Origin: Norana najaformis
Lineage: Eukaryota > Annelida > Clitellata > Crassiclitellata > Hormogastridae
NCBI GenBank assembly: GCA_964023275.1
Contig: OZ029922.1
Coordinates: 795,501 to 859,500 of the forward strand
DNA length: 64,000 nt
Direction of reading: 5' to 3'
Below the pieces are notes generated by a model, which was given only the letters and a program-made list of their open reading frames with translations, was not told the origin of the DNA and did no database searches. Position numbers and translations under genes: made by a program. Positions 10,841-23,069 of this stretch are shown piece by piece (position 1 is the stretch's first letter; every line of letters starts with the position of its first letter).

Positions 10841-10955
10841 CTCTGCAGATGCACGTGAGATGATACATCTTTATCAACACCAGGTATTGAAAATTCCAGG
10901 CTTCATTGCAGTTAATTTCTGCAGCATCTTCCCTAGGCCAAACCTTGATGAGCAA
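10841..10955 (-). other. Candidate exon, unknown
   Basis: On the minus strand a good polypyrimidine acceptor (ACTTTTTTCAG) precedes an open frame LLIKVWPREDAAEINC...FQYLVLIKMYHLTCIC that ends at a GAG|GTGTTG donor-like site. It sits between the kinesin-like exons at 13.5 and 9.7 kb and could belong to that gene, but no family is recognised and no second copy was found in the window. Confidence 0.25.
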
Positions 10956-11214
10956 CTGAAAAAAGTAACAAATGGCCAACTCAATACGCAAAATATAAGC
11001 CAACAACTTGAGAAAGTCAGCACTTTGATAGGTACCAAAACAGCTCTGTATTAAGCATCTTGACACAGACATTCCAGTAATCTGAGCAGAATTTGCTTAC
11101 AGATGACCTTGGTCTTAATGAACTATGACCTCATTTAGGCTGGTGAGAAGAGAATGTACTAAAGAAGTTCTGTTACTCATTCATCTATTTAGAGCATTTA
11201 CATAGCACTCCTTT

Positions 11215-11365
11215 AGAAAGCCGATTCAATAAAGCGCTCGGATTCTAACGTAGAGAGTATGGGTTCGAGCTTCCTCTCCTGAGACAGTTACTGTATAGGG
11301 ACCTTGAGCAAGTCCTTCACTCACAATTGCTCAGTCATCAGATAGTGGCAACTAATAAATGCAGA
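11215..11365 (+). mobile_element. tRNA-headed SINE (family A)
   Basis: GGGTTCGAGC B-box-like block, AGTTACTGTATAGGGACCTTG, AGCAAGTCCTTCACTCACAA, then GTGGCAACTAATAAATGCAG. Standard family A order. Confidence 0.8.
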
Positions 11366-11369
11366 AATG

Positions 11370-13525
11370 ATACTAACACCACGCTGAAAATGAACGACAC
11401 TACGTCGTCGAAGTGCAAGCAACAGCAACAAATTCACCTCAAGTTACAGAGTGAAGAATTCAGCAGCCAGCCAATAAGAAACAGGGCAACAAAGTTACAT
11501 ATATACATTACATACATAAAGAAAAGATGCAAAATAAATGAAGTAAAGTTGTTGATGAGCTGCTGCCATTCCACTGTTCCATCTTTCTAGAAAAGTCTTC
11601 TGCTGGAATGGAAATCCAATCTGTTCCAGCTAATGCAGAAGAAAAGTTTTCAGCTGAGCTTAAGATGCACCTTTTCGGAACTGATAGATGGCCATGTTCC
11701 TGCACTTTTGAAAGGAGCCTACAAGGCGCTATTTAAACAATCAGATACATACAAAATAAGGTACAGCAGGGTAACTGGTTTCAGCAACCAAAACACAAAC
11801 ATAAGAAAACGTGCAGCAGTAAAATTGTCCAAAGTGATCTAACAGGACAAAACTGAAGGCACTTGTAAGGGTCACTCAAAGGAGTGGTGCCACAAGCCTC
11901 ATATCACACTGTTCTGATTGTTGAGGATGGATAAAGCATTTTTAAACTGCTTTGCTAGTATACTGCACTTTGTAAATTAAATTACAAACTAATTTACTTA
12001 TTTACATTACGTAACATTGCTTTACATTATGTGGCTTTACATTTTTACAGTTTTACATTGCTTTACCTCACTCCTTACAGTGCGCCATACAACAGATCAG
12101 ATACATACATACAATACACTGCCCACAGTACATTAGCATCAAATCTGAGCTGATATCGAACGAGACGCTATATAGATTCTCTTACCTCCTTTTAGGATGG
12201 GTTTCGCTTGTAGGCATCGCACCACCATACGTCACGGAGCTCTGTCTAACAGTTTGAAGTCAACCAGATCAGCAGTCGTTGTTCTCTGCTGTCCGTGGGG
12301 ATATGATGGTGCCGTGCTTCTGCACGTTATTAGAGCCCATCGTGCTTTCTCGTGTCTGGACATTCCTCTTGGAAGAGTTCCACTGGAAGCGCGTACTGTT
12401 GCATCCGACTCTGTTCAGCATAAATTTATAAACTGCCACAAATGCACTTTCCAACATCAGTCAGACAGCTGTGTGCAGTGCCTTCAGGTACTATAAGGTG
12501 CTATACCTATATATAAAAAAGTGCTATATTTAGTGTAATCATACACACATACATACATATATCACACAAGTGCCATATAAATTAAGTATTACAATGCATT
12601 TAGTAAAGACTTCTACTCACTTTTTAAACTCTGTTAGACATCATTGGGGGTTCTTAAAATGCACTATATGAAGGATCGGATACACATGCGCACGCGAACT
12701 CGGCCAGGAAAAAAGGGACAACTCGTCACAAGTTGCCTTATAAGCGCTTTCCATCTGGAGATAAATTCAGGAAGTCAGGCTGAATATTTAAGCACTTGGG
12801 TCAAAAATTTACGCACTCTGTGAAGATAATGAATATCTGATCGCCTGACTTCTAGAGCTCTGTCATCAAAATGCACAACGCATCATTCAATGGTCGCCTC
12901 AAGTGAAACTGTGGGAAAACATCTGAAGCCACTGGAGAAAAGTTGTTAAAATCCAACAGATAAATGCAAAATGTCAATTCTGGGAAATCACAGTCAAAAA
13001 TTTAAATCCATGTGCATAATAACAGAACCTGCTTGGTCTTTAAAAATACAGCATGCAGAAAAAGTCTGGAGTAAAACGATACAGAAACCAAAATTCAATA
13101 GTCATACTTTTAATGAAAATGGCATTTTCCTGCCTTTATTCCAAGCAGCATGTGGTCCATTTTTTCTCTCTCACGGACACATGTATACATACTGCACAAC
13201 CTGTAGCCAACTTTTCCCTCTCTGACCTTCTGGACTTCAACCAGACTGACCCCAACCTTTGAGGTACAAATACAGTATTGGATGGTTCAAAGGCGTCTTC
13301 TTGTTGAACTGTTTATGCTAGAGTCAAAGAATAAGTGCTTCGTGTACATGCCGGTGCCCAGCTCCTTGTTTTCAAGTGATACTTTAGAAATACTGAAGTT
13401 TATGATTACCACATACTTACTGCATACATATGTAAGCACTTTCTATGAACCTTACAAAGGCACTGAAAATAATCCTATCAACTGTTTCTTTACGATTCCA
13501 GTTGAAACTTGAAGGCAGCAGAAAC
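11370..13525. other. Intergenic or intronic; no gene supported
   Basis: About 2.1 kb. 11600-11760 has a weak LINE-like trace (LRCTFSELIDG...LKGAYKALF). 12000-12130 is low-complexity TTTACATT-type sequence. The 99-codon plus ORF at 12197 and its minus shadow show no domain. 12740-12960 has SINE-like fragments. If the kinesin remnant spans 18.7 to 8.2 kb, this is intron. Confidence 0.4.
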
Positions 13526-13638
13526 CAAGCAACTGCTTTGCTTTGCTTTCTTCCCTTTGCTTGTTTTGAGTAGTTTGAATCTGGTCTTCCGTTTCCTGCT
13601 GGTTTTTCGATTGTTTGATTTTCTTCTCCAGTTTTTGC
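13526..13638 (-). pseudogene. Coiled-coil exon, probable kinesin-like remnant
   Basis: On the minus strand an acceptor TTTTCTAG at 13639-13640 opens a frame QKLEKKIKQSKNQQETEDQ then IQTTQNKQREESKAKQLL, followed by a GTTTCT donor-like site. The Lys/Gln/Glu composition is typical of a coiled coil. It lies about 0.8 kb downstream of the last motor exon on the same strand, where a kinesin stalk would be expected. The frame is open, but the rest of the gene is disabled. Confidence 0.4.
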
Positions 13639-13899
13639 CTAGAAAAGAAAACTTTCCACTGAAATCAAATGTACTGAGAGTTTATAAAACACACCACATA
13701 AATCTCTAGAAACATTTTGCAATCGTAACGGTAATTGCACATCTGTGTAGTGCCTCTTCGAGTGAAAATCCCAACCTGACAACACAAACTCCTAATCGAA
13801 CTAAATGGTTTTAAAGCATTTACAAAAACGAGACAGAAAAAGAAACAATGGTCACGAACTTCTCCCAGAAAGGTGACCCTGCCACAGCGAAGAAGCTTC

Positions 13900-14110
13900 T
13901 ATAATGTGCCATGGACATTATCCTGCTTTGGTCCCTCGTTCTGGAACAGTCTCCCTTTAAACATTCGTACTTTCCCACTTAGTTTAACTCAACGTTCATT
14001 CTCTGTTAACTTGAAAACGCACTTGTTTAGATCGGTAGGATAGCCGTGTCATCAGCGCTTTTGAGAGGTACTTGAACAGTGCTATATAAGTGCTTGTTAC
14101 ATTACATTAC
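13900..14110 (+). mobile_element. CR1-like LINE 3' remnant
   Basis: A plus-strand frame reads GPSFWNSLPLNIR ... LKTHLFRSVG then stop, the usual C-terminal signature (GP..WN.LP...R, LK..LF) of CR1-type polymerases. It is followed by GTGCTATATAAGTGC and an ATTAC-repeat tail. Confidence 0.7.
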
Positions 14111-14609
14111 ATTACATGGAAGTTAGGGCCAGAGGGACAACACTGCCCAGCAGATTGAAAAAACAGCATCCAGGGACGGATGAGACCATGAAGCATGTCT
14201 ACATTAGCATAAATGATGCTAAAAGTTGATGAAGAACATTCTTACGTTCATCAGTACTAGAAAAGTCACCCATAACAGGTTTCTGCATACTAACTGCAAT
14301 TGTAATATGCCACTTCTATGGCGCCAGTGTCTAATGCACGAGGCATCAACCGATGGTGCACCAAAACTGCAGTCAGGTTCATTCATATCCAGAAAGTCAG
14401 TAGGCTGAAACAGAGATGCCCAGGGTAACCAGGGACTTGTTGATACTTCCTCGTTTCTTCAATCGCAGACCAGTATTAACCGTTGAATCGGCTTTTTCGC
14501 TGAATATACACAGACACGGCTCAACATCAAAACTCTTCCAGGCGTTCGCCGCATCCTTCACTGCACGAAAAGACACTTGCAGATCCTGCATTTAATCTCA
14601 TCCTACTGG

Positions 14610-14830
14610 AGAGTGCAGCAATCAAGTGGTTAGCATTCTGGGCTATCAACCCAAGGTCTGGGGTTCAAATCTGTGCAAGATACTTCATAGTTTCTGCTTC
14701 ACTAGTGCCCTGGTGTGAACTCAGCTATGTAATGAGTACATCAACCGTACACTGTTGGTGTACGGTTGATGGGGAGATTATATGGCGAGAAAGAAGGCTG
14801 GTCAGCTGCACTCGCATGCCAAGATAATAA
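14610..14830 (+). mobile_element. SINE family C
   Basis: tRNA-like head (AGTGGTTAGCATTCTGGGC, B-box GGGGTTCAAATC), body TGCCCTGGTGTGAACTCAG, AATGAGTACATCAACCGTAC, tail GCTGGTCAGCTGCACTCGCA. A full second copy lies at 61440-61640. Confidence 0.75.
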
Positions 14831-16669
14831 CTGCTGTTTCTCATGGTTAGTGTAAGTGAAACAGAAACGTCAGACGTAATCATAATCCTTTGTCTAATCT
14901 AATAACTTCTATAGTGCCACTGTGATAATGCACCACACTTAACTAAATGGAAGCTGCTACTTGAAACAGAAACATAATCTGTAGTTCCTGACAAATCTGT
15001 CAAAAATCTAAGATTTCTTAGATCAGGCAAGAGGGGACAAGCCGGCTCAAAAAGGCAAGTTGAAAATCTTGACATGTTTGTCTTGAACATGTAAGACCAG
15101 CATACAACAGGTCATCCAGTATTCACTAAAAAATCTGCTCAACACCACCAGATAAAACTGAGATGCAAAGCACTCGAGTGCTGCATCAAATGGCATCCAA
15201 AGCAGCATTATACAATACTTCTGCATAAGTGCAACTGCATTTGCTAAGCTGTAGGTCATGCACTTACCTGTCAGCAAGATCAACCAGAGGAATTTTACTG
15301 TAGGTTTCACTTGGAGATTTCTTGCTAAACTTGGCCTAGAAAACACCAAGACAAACGTGTGTATTTTAATCTTTGCATCAAAAATTGTACACAGATTTAT
15401 TATACGACTAAATTACTTTTTTCTAGCAGGCGCGAGTAATGCTAAACAATTCCACATGACTGAGACAATAACTAAGATTGGGCCTATCTGGTGGTTGACC
15501 CATAAGAACAAAACAGTCTTCTGGCATCTATTCAGGAGACCAAGAATTCGTGCTTTCGAAAAACAGTTGAAACTCTCCTCTGTTATCTAACGCTTAACAA
15601 CTGCAATAGTACAATTGTTATTCTAAAGCGCACTAGATGCAGCTCGCTACTTCTGATGTTACAAGAAATTGCTGCAATTACAATTACAAGACAATTACCT
15701 GAGTAAAATCAATAGCAAAATAATATCGCATGGGATCAACTGCCGATGTCGCTCGTGTTGGTGGCAAAACATTTACCATAATGTAGCCAAATGTAAAATC
15801 TGTCTAATACACACATGTAAGTGAAACTTCATTTGGGCAGAACAAGTCAACATCCGAATGCCTGACCTTATTTGTGTTTCCTTGTTCTATCAGTTTCTTA
15901 GTCATCGTAGCTGGTCACAAGATGATGGGACAAATCTGTGACAGAGGAACAAAGATTCAGAATTAAAAAGATTAAAAATTAAAGAAGACCAGACATAAAT
16001 ATGGTCCTACAGAAGAGCTTACGGAAAACAGGCAAAGAAAGACCATGCTGAAAGTAGCTATGCAACCTATTCCACGAAGATGGACTGAACATAGCTTAGC
16101 TTTTATGTGCCCCGTGGAATTTCAGACTGGAGGGACAACGAGGTCACCTTGTGCAGCAAAGCAAAGGGAACCATGATCAGATCGGGACAAGACTGAGGTG
16201 CATAACTCCTTGAGGCAAGATGAAACTCAGCCCACAAGATAATCATGCATAAGTGTTAAGATTTAAACCCAAAACATTTTTGAATCATTGCTAACATGAA
16301 AGTGGACAGTTGCATCAGTCTAGGTATTAACACGTCATCCTCATCAACATTACTAACAGCATCTTTTGCAACAGAGTTATCATTACCTTCAACGTAACGA
16401 CCGTTTTGGGGATGCTCTCTACTCTCAGGTTGCCCTTGTCAGCGTTGCTAGGTAACAGATCACGCACCGCTTCTTTATTGATCTCAAAGTAAAACTATCC
16501 CTCCTCTATTTCCAAATATGACTGATGATGACAACAGCAATAACACACCAGTTTAAGTTTCATTTTGGGGAGACACGTTAACACGTGTATTTATGTGTAT
16601 GTGTGAATGCACCAAGTATGTAAATATGCCTAAAGGTACGTATTTATGTATACATGTATGTACGAATGT

Positions 16670-16840
16670 GAACGGTAGCCTATTAGTTACAGCGCTTTGC
16701 TCGTAAGACAGACAGTATGGGTTCGAGCCTCCTTCTCTGAGACTGTTACTGTGTAGGGACCTTCACTCACAATTGCTCGGCATTGTCAACTGATGCTTAG
16801 TCAGTACACAGTGGTGCTTCATAAATGCAGAAATAAAAAT
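16670..16840 (+). mobile_element. tRNA-headed SINE (family A)
   Basis: Head GTAGCCTATTAGTTACAGCG, GGGTTCGAGCC, GTTACTGTGTAGGGACCTTC, tail GTGGTGCTTCATAAATGCAG. It sits in the intron between motor exons of the kinesin remnant and is followed by an AT microsatellite (16856-16880). Confidence 0.8.
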
Positions 16841-17164
16841 AATAATATGTATGCATATATATATATATATATAATATATATATGCACAAATGAATCAGCT
16901 AAGTGAATCAATGAATCTGCAAAGTGCAATGATGAAATGTGAAAGTGCATTAATGCTTCAGCAAATGTGTTACTGAGAAATTTAAGAGGTCGTAGCTCAT
17001 CGCTGTCTCAACTGACCTTACATGACTTGCGTTCTGTACGTCTTTGACTTGTCCGTCATTCTTTCAAAGAGACCCTGACAAAACATACATAATAATTTAA
17101 TTCATAAATCTTTCAGTCATAATTTAATTCATAAACCTTTCAATTATATCCTTCTGGATGTTGA

Positions 17165-17345
17165 CCTGATCGCGGTTTGGTTTCGGTGTGCTATTGGCAG
17201 ATGCCTAATGCATTAGACACCAGTGCTATAGAAGTTACTAATTAATTATAATAATAATAAATAATAGTTACTAATTATAATAACAGTAATAGTAGTAATA
17301 ATAATAATAATAAAAATAATAATAATTAACAATTAATAATTATAA
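17165..17345 (+). mobile_element. SINE tail fragment with TAA microsatellite
   Basis: GCCTAATGCATTAGACACC followed by AGTGCTATAGAAGTTACTAA and an AATAATAAT tail. The same tail is seen at 57300-57400 (plus) and, on the minus strand, at 5030, 14315, 20500 and 35515. Confidence 0.6.
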
Positions 17346-19183
17346 TACTTAATCTATTTTAAACATCTTTTCTTTCAACCACCCAATAAACTGTCGCCTG
17401 TACATACAAGCCATAAGTTCCAACTTTAGATTCATGATAACAAACGAATGAATGAATGGTTAGAGAGACCAATGTGACACATATAGCACACAGAGAAGCA
17501 AATTGCTATTTTAAAATCACAATAAAAAAATTATGTCACTGGAAACAGTACAGTCATGAATATAGCACACAGTACTTCAATGAATATTAAGCATCTTAAA
17601 TATTAATGCATATTCATGTTACTAATTTGTGGAATCAGTCCTACATCTCCCTGCAATTACTACAGTGCATTCAGAAATACTGGACAGGACTTTCATTGCG
17701 TTTATACTAAAAATTTGGAAGTTTTACAAGGAAATCTCAAAATGTCTGCATAAGCTACATCTACAGTGCTTTTTCAAACAAGCAAGAGCTAACTTACAAA
17801 TGCCTCATTTTATGTCCCAAGCTATCACACTATCCCTCCCCCTATTTCCAAGCATGACTGATGATGACGACGATGACGATATCACTAATGATGAAGATAA
17901 CAGTGATAAAGAGGAGGTGAATGATGTCACTGGAATCAGCTGAATGATGTTACTGCAGTCAGTTAGCACACTGAAATTCAACTCACAGGGTGTTACTGTC
18001 ATCATGTACATCTTGCCTGATCCTGCCTGACCATATGCAAAGACATGGGCACTGTAGCCACTGTAGGCACATTTGATTACGTCCAACCCCAGATCTTCAA
18101 ACATCTGAATGTAAAAAGGTAAATGGTAAACAGATAAGACACCAATTCTATTCCATTCGATCGTTGTTTGGTGTCGTCTTTCAAGAGTTTCTCTTGAAGT
18201 TGAAAAATAGAAATTGCAACTGCACCTTAGCTTTTGTGACGGTGATAGTCTTCCCAACAATTTTGTGAAATTACTGTTGCACTAGATTTCAAACCTCTAG
18301 AGTAACACGTTGGTCCCAAGGTTAAACATTAAATCTAATCTCACCCAAAGACTTCTGTAGGGACATTAACAAAATGCAGTATGCATCAATCAATGGTAGC
18401 TTTAAGTGAAACCATAGAAAGCAAAGCCAGACAAAGTGACAGAACTGGACAGTTGAGTTTTGTTCAAGTCAGCCAGATGAGTCAGTGCTGGCCAGCTTCT
18501 CCAAATCAGTGTCTAAATGCAAAGACCGAGCTCTGATTTCAAGTACTGAAGTCAATCCTAGACATACCTTTTCCTCTGAGACCTAGTGGGAATCCGATGT
18601 GTTGACTGGCCGATATGAATGATCAAATGTAAAGACTTTTGTCTTCTCTTGATTCTCGTCTCCAAGAGTTTGATCAGGAACCTAAACAAATTTAGCATTC
18701 AAAAATAAAATCACCAAAGAAATTTGAAAAACTTCTGCAGCCTCACTGTATTAACTCACTGGGCATCAATCATTTGTGGCAAATATTAGTACAATCATAC
18801 ATGAGTTTTACGATTACATTAACTACTTAAATGAACCAATGCTAGGTCACTTTAGCATTTCTGACAGCGGTGATAGTCTTCCTAACGATTTCAATTATCA
18901 TTTCTCTGTCAAGACTTCTCTCTCCAAGATAAACAAAAAGACTTTAAATAATTTAAGCCTTTAGCATTGGCACGGTTCCAAGTGGATTGTACGTGTGGAT
19001 CTGAATAGTTATATAGTGCCTTTTAATACATCTCAAGGGCGCTGGAACACAGTTACACAGCAGTTCTAAAACGTGTATCTCACGTTCGGCTGAAAGTGCT
19101 ACTTTTAGAGCATCAACCGTAACATGGCAGACTTATAGTATCGAGGACCGATATGGTAGACAGGGGTTCTCTCGCTCAATAAA

Positions 19184-19722
19184 AGGCGTGGCTTATCGTC
19201 GTTTTGGCATGTCATGATTGTGTCAATTCCTTTACTATAAGTATGTAAACATGTACCAGTGCGGCTTCTGATGTCAACAAGAAAAAGAATAAACTTAAAT
19301 GCTCAAAACTAGAAACTATAAATGAGCTAAGCAGCAAATGAAATGAGTCAGTGTTCATAAACTAAGTGGAAGCTAAACTAAACAGAAACTAAAATAACGA
19401 GCAAGGGTATCATTCAGAAACATGGTGTTCGGAAACATGGCGCAAAATATGTAGGTATGATAAACCAAACGTAGGTCCAAAGCATTACATTTGAGCCAGA
19501 AATCATACATACTTATAGAAAATAGTGTAATGAAGTTACAAAAGCAATCTCCGATAAGCCAGGCCGAAACCAATGTAAGATCAATTTCGCGTTATAGAAT
19601 CGTTACTTTTGAGCAGAAAATGATACATACTTATAGTAAGGAAATTCACACAACGGATGTCTATTTCATTATACACCTACAACAACCAATCACGACACAT
19701 CAAAACGATAAGCCACGCCTCT
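19184..19722. mobile_element. Inverted-repeat element, possible MITE
   Basis: The left arm from 19184 (GGCGTGGCTTATCGTCGTTT, later TCATGATTG and CTATAAGTATGTA) and the right arm ending near 19722 are imperfect reverse complements over roughly 80-110 bases (right arm read on the minus strand: GGCGTGGCTTATCG, TCGTGATTG, ACTATAAGTATGTA). The 350-base interior has no convincing ORF. Target duplications could not be defined. Confidence 0.55.
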
Positions 19723-20869
19723 CAAGGTACGGTCCGTTACATCCAACGAGGTAATAGAAGAATGGGTTACATCGGTCCCGATCCTGTATGTCCCGGAAAA
19801 GTTCGGATTCCCAGCGGAAGACTGTTCCAAATAGGAAGTGAAAGGGCTCCATGCTCGAGTGGAGGGGTTCTGTATATGTATATGCGAAGAATCTGTATGG
19901 CACTGAGGTCTCACTAGCCCTGGATGACATCTCACGAACACAGCTGCTGAGAATTTTTTCCATTAAGATCAAACTTGAAAAATTACCTCGTACTTAGAGG
20001 ACATACTCTGGCTGCCACGTTTACTAAGGCCATTGATATAAGCTATTAAAATTAATAAATAAGCCACAAATTATGGTATCATACTTTTTTCTTTGCGGCA
20101 AAACCTTGTTCAACAAATTGACTGACGCTGGTGCCCTGGCTGGCTGCCCCAACAACTGTCAGATAAGTATTTAAGTATAGTTTCATTACAGTATGCTTCT
20201 GGCTTTTTCTTTTTCGGTTTGTTTAAATTACAAGTTTTGGAAGAAAATTTATTTGACGTTCCTTCTTTTTGCTTCAAGTTGTAGTAAACGTCAAAAGACA
20301 CAGAGATCATAATTATTATTTTTATTTAGAATTTATAAATTTACAACAGAAAATTTATAATTTGTGTAGTTTAACCTCATTTCTAAGGATGATGACGCCA
20401 TATGAACCTCTGCATCTAATTAAATTTGGATTCAGTATGTTGTTTCGATTATATGTGCCAAGTTTCATGCTTTTGTTATTATTAATTAACTAACTAATTT
20501 CTATCGCCCAGACATCAAATGTAGGCCTACAAGATGCCAAACGATGGCTCACCAAAACCAAGCCGAAAACATGTCAGTATTCAGAAAATCAGTCGACTAA
20601 AGCCTTTATCCACATGTTGAACAATTATTCACCTTGTTACAAAGGCCTTTCTCTTGGATTGTACAAAGAACTTACGCTTGGAAGCATGCAGGAATGTGTA
20701 AAAGCTGTTCTACTTGGAACAAAGAAGCAGGCTTGTCCGTCCGTCCATCGATGAAGCTTAGGCAATGACTTTTGCAGAACCCCAGAAAGACGCCAAAATT
20801 GGTTGCATTTAGACAATAGCAGTGACGCAAACAATAATTAATTAAGGGAAAGAAGCCTTGTTACCACTT
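19723..20869. other. No gene supported
   Basis: 19730-19940 holds overlapping ORFs on both strands (GC-richer than the surroundings) without a family match. 20500-20600 is a minus-strand SINE tail (AATTTCTATCGCCCAGACAT, AACCAAGCCG). The rest is featureless. If the kinesin remnant had 5' exons they should lie here, but no V-R-V-R-P motif was found on the minus strand. Confidence 0.4.
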
Positions 20870-21480
20870 GACTTTTGCCCATACCTTACTTTACCTTGTT
20901 GTGCCCATTCTCGATGCTAGCACATGTGCGACTACTGTTCATCCTGCTGTTGCAATGGCATCAGATTTCCCAACACCAGAGGATAACGTAATGTAAATTT
21001 GTGAAGAATCTCAGTGCTACACAAAAGCTGCGTTATGGAAACCAGCTTAATCAGTGCATAAGGAGAAGTGTCAGTATGTACCAAACACTCTCTCCTCACA
21101 TTCCCAATTTACTTCAGCAGATTTTATGCCCAACTTTTACTATTAAAAACGAGGTTTGGCTCGAAGTCAAAAATCTTCCAACATATACGGCAAAGTGAAA
21201 CCGCAATCCTTCATACGCACTTTCGCTACTTGTCGCGTGCCATTGAAATGTTTTAATTGCAATCGCCAGGTGGTAGCACTTTTTAAAACCCATACCGTAT
21301 CTTATCATCGTTTACCTTACCTTAAACGTTCGTATAGTTTAGGCATGGTTACATTCCATTGTTGCATTTGTGCAACATTTTCGCCAACCAGTGGGAAGTA
21401 CTATTCTCCGGAGTTAAAGACGCTTGTGGCTGCCAATCCTTGCACAGGGATCTCGTTTACCACTATAAATGTAATGTAAA
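20870..21480 (-). mobile_element. Family D element, minus copy
   Basis: On the plus strand it carries TACCTTACTTTACCTTG, GGCATGGTTACATTCCATTG, TTGCATTTGTGCAACATTTT and AATTGCAATCGCCAGGTGG. The same landmarks appear at 37.6, 49.8, 53.8 and 55.5 kb. It may be two nested copies. No ORF. Confidence 0.55.
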
Positions 21481-21549
21481 TCTGCGACATGTTTCAGTTG
21501 CTGCTTATTGATCATAATAGTTTTCCATAAAATTGTTTAATAGGCAAAT

Positions 21550-21645
21550 AGCTCCCAGAAGGCAGCCCAGTCCTAGCGCCGCCGTAGCTAGTCTTCTAAA
21601 AAATAAAGTGGTGAGACGAAGGACTGGCCACCCGCCTTAAAGGTA
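21550..21645 (+). mobile_element. SINE family C tail fragment
   Basis: Contains GAGACGAAGGACTGGCCACC then CGCCTT, the same 3' phrase as the SINE at 61440-61640. It sits just upstream of the THAP gene. Confidence 0.5.
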
Positions 21646-21964
21646 TTTATTTCGGTATGTAAAAATTTAGGTATTTCGTTTTTTCGTGTTTTTACGATTT
21701 TATTTTTCTTTACTCCAGACGATGTTTGCATAACTACTCAACTCTTGAGTTTCAGAGTGCAGCAGGGAACATCGCTATCTCCATGATGGCAATTAATTAC
21801 AATTTGTTTCAACCAAAAATATACAAGTAACGATTTTCTTTTTTTACAGTAAAACCACATATTCTTATATGTAGACAGATCCGAAGCTCTGCCCTCTTGC
21901 CGTGCAAAATCATGTAATCAATGGGCACAGGCCCGCACCTAGCGGTGACGCGGTTAGAAAGACT

Positions 21965-23065
21965 ATGACAGCAATAGCGTCAAATCACAAGGGTTGCGCC
22001 GTTGTTTATTGTAATGATACGTACTATAACGTGAAAGGAAAGAAGTTGAGCTCTTTCGGATTTCCGAAGGATCCACAGAGGTATTTTCATTCAAAGTGAC
22101 AGAATCAGTGATCGAATGGCTTCATTTTACTTGCCACTGAGCGATAGGCGATTAGCGCAGCTACCCTGACACGTGAATAATGCCCAACATCTCATCACTC
22201 TGTCAGATTGGTTTTGATAGGCATCATCTATTGTGTAATGGGGCCCAAATATGACGAATGCTGTTTTCTCAGAGTATGACATATCTCATTTCAAGTAACC
22301 TAACCAATCTAAGCTTTTTTACAAGGATAGGAAGCATAAGATTTTGTGTAGGCATTGGAATAGCAAACCAACTTCATGGAAGTTCCATCATCTCCTTTTC
22401 CTAATTTAGCCTAATCTTGTCCCAATTTTTTAAATCACCAGTTTCCCCATGGTCATTACACAGGGTCAGCTCAGCTTTAGTAGACACAGTATGATGCTTT
22501 TCCCACATTTCTGTAAAGAGTAAAGTGTTCTTAGTTTGATGAAGCTTCATATGCTGCCTTCTGGGAGCTATGACTGAAGACGACTGCAACTAGTGTATCA
22601 TGCCTTGAAAGTTTTTTGGCTAAATAATAAATTATTAAATGTTTGTATTAATTTCCAAAACTCAGCAGTGAATGTTGATTGTTTTCCAGATGCAAACAGT
22701 GGGTTGTCAACTGTCACACAGCAAACCTTGACAAAAAGACAACTGCTGAGCTGAATGCCAACTACATGGTCTGTGGTGAACACTTTGAAGATCGCATGTT
22801 TATGAACGTCACAACCAGGAACTCACTGATCCATACTGCTCTGCCAACAGTATTCAACTTCCCACCATTGTCAGCAGCAGCAGCTCCAAAAAGAAGGAAA
22901 CCATCAACAGAAAGACACCGCAGTTCAAAAAAGGTCAGAGCAAATGATGACAGCGCAGGAGCTGGTGATTCATTAATTCTTGGTTCGCCATCCATGATTG
23001 CACAAGTGCTATTTGATGCTATTTTTTACCTGTATGAGCCTTTCCATGTCATATATAAAGTGCTG
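21965..23065 (+). CDS. THAP domain protein, exons 1-2
   Basis: Exon 1 21965-22080 and exon 2 22690-23065 join in phase (CAGAG|GTATTT ... TTTTCCAG|A). The product starts MTAIASNHKGCAVVYCN and holds a full THAP zinc finger: C11 and C16, FGFPKD at 31-36, W43, C67-x2-H70 (CGEHF), then ALPTVFNFP in place of the AVPTIF box. THAP domains bind specific DNA in transcription factors and in P-element-type transposases. A basic stretch (PKRRKPSTERHRSSKK) follows and may be a nuclear localisation signal. Start: the ATG at 21965 is the first in frame. Exon 2 ends at CTG|GTAAGC, and the 121-bp satellite begins within about 10 bases of that donor. Probable further exons are at 31483-32082. Nothing here says whether it is a host gene or TE-derived. 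Confidence 0.8.
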
Positions 23066-23069
23066 GTAA

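Larger units (their letters stand above)
14412..18681 (-). pseudogene. Kinesin-3-like motor domain, decayed
   Basis: Six splice-bounded minus-strand exons match a kinesin motor in order, closest in memory to KIF16/STARD9-type motors. 18568-18681 encodes KTKVFTFDHSYRP with an in-frame TAG. 17997-18104 encodes FEDLGLDVIKCAYSGYSAHV then FAYGQAGSGKMYMMT, the P-loop. 17022-17074 encodes GLFERMTDKS. 16387-16447 encodes NADKGNLRVESIP. 15699-15800 encodes ATNTSDIGS-stop-SHAI, switch I. 15268-15335 encodes PSETYSKIPLVDLAD, switch II. 14412-14499 encodes EKADSTVNTGLRLKK then RGSINKSLVTLG. Phases agree wherever neighbouring exons join. The gene is dead as read: two nonsense codons, a frame change after SHAI, GQTGSGKT turned to GQAGSGKM (the Mg-binding Thr lost), and DLAGSE turned to DLADSE. 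The MMG/GL.PR, EIYNE.V.DLL and YRDSVLT segments were not found. Because introns remain, it is a decayed gene or duplicate, not a retrocopy. Confidence 0.85.
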
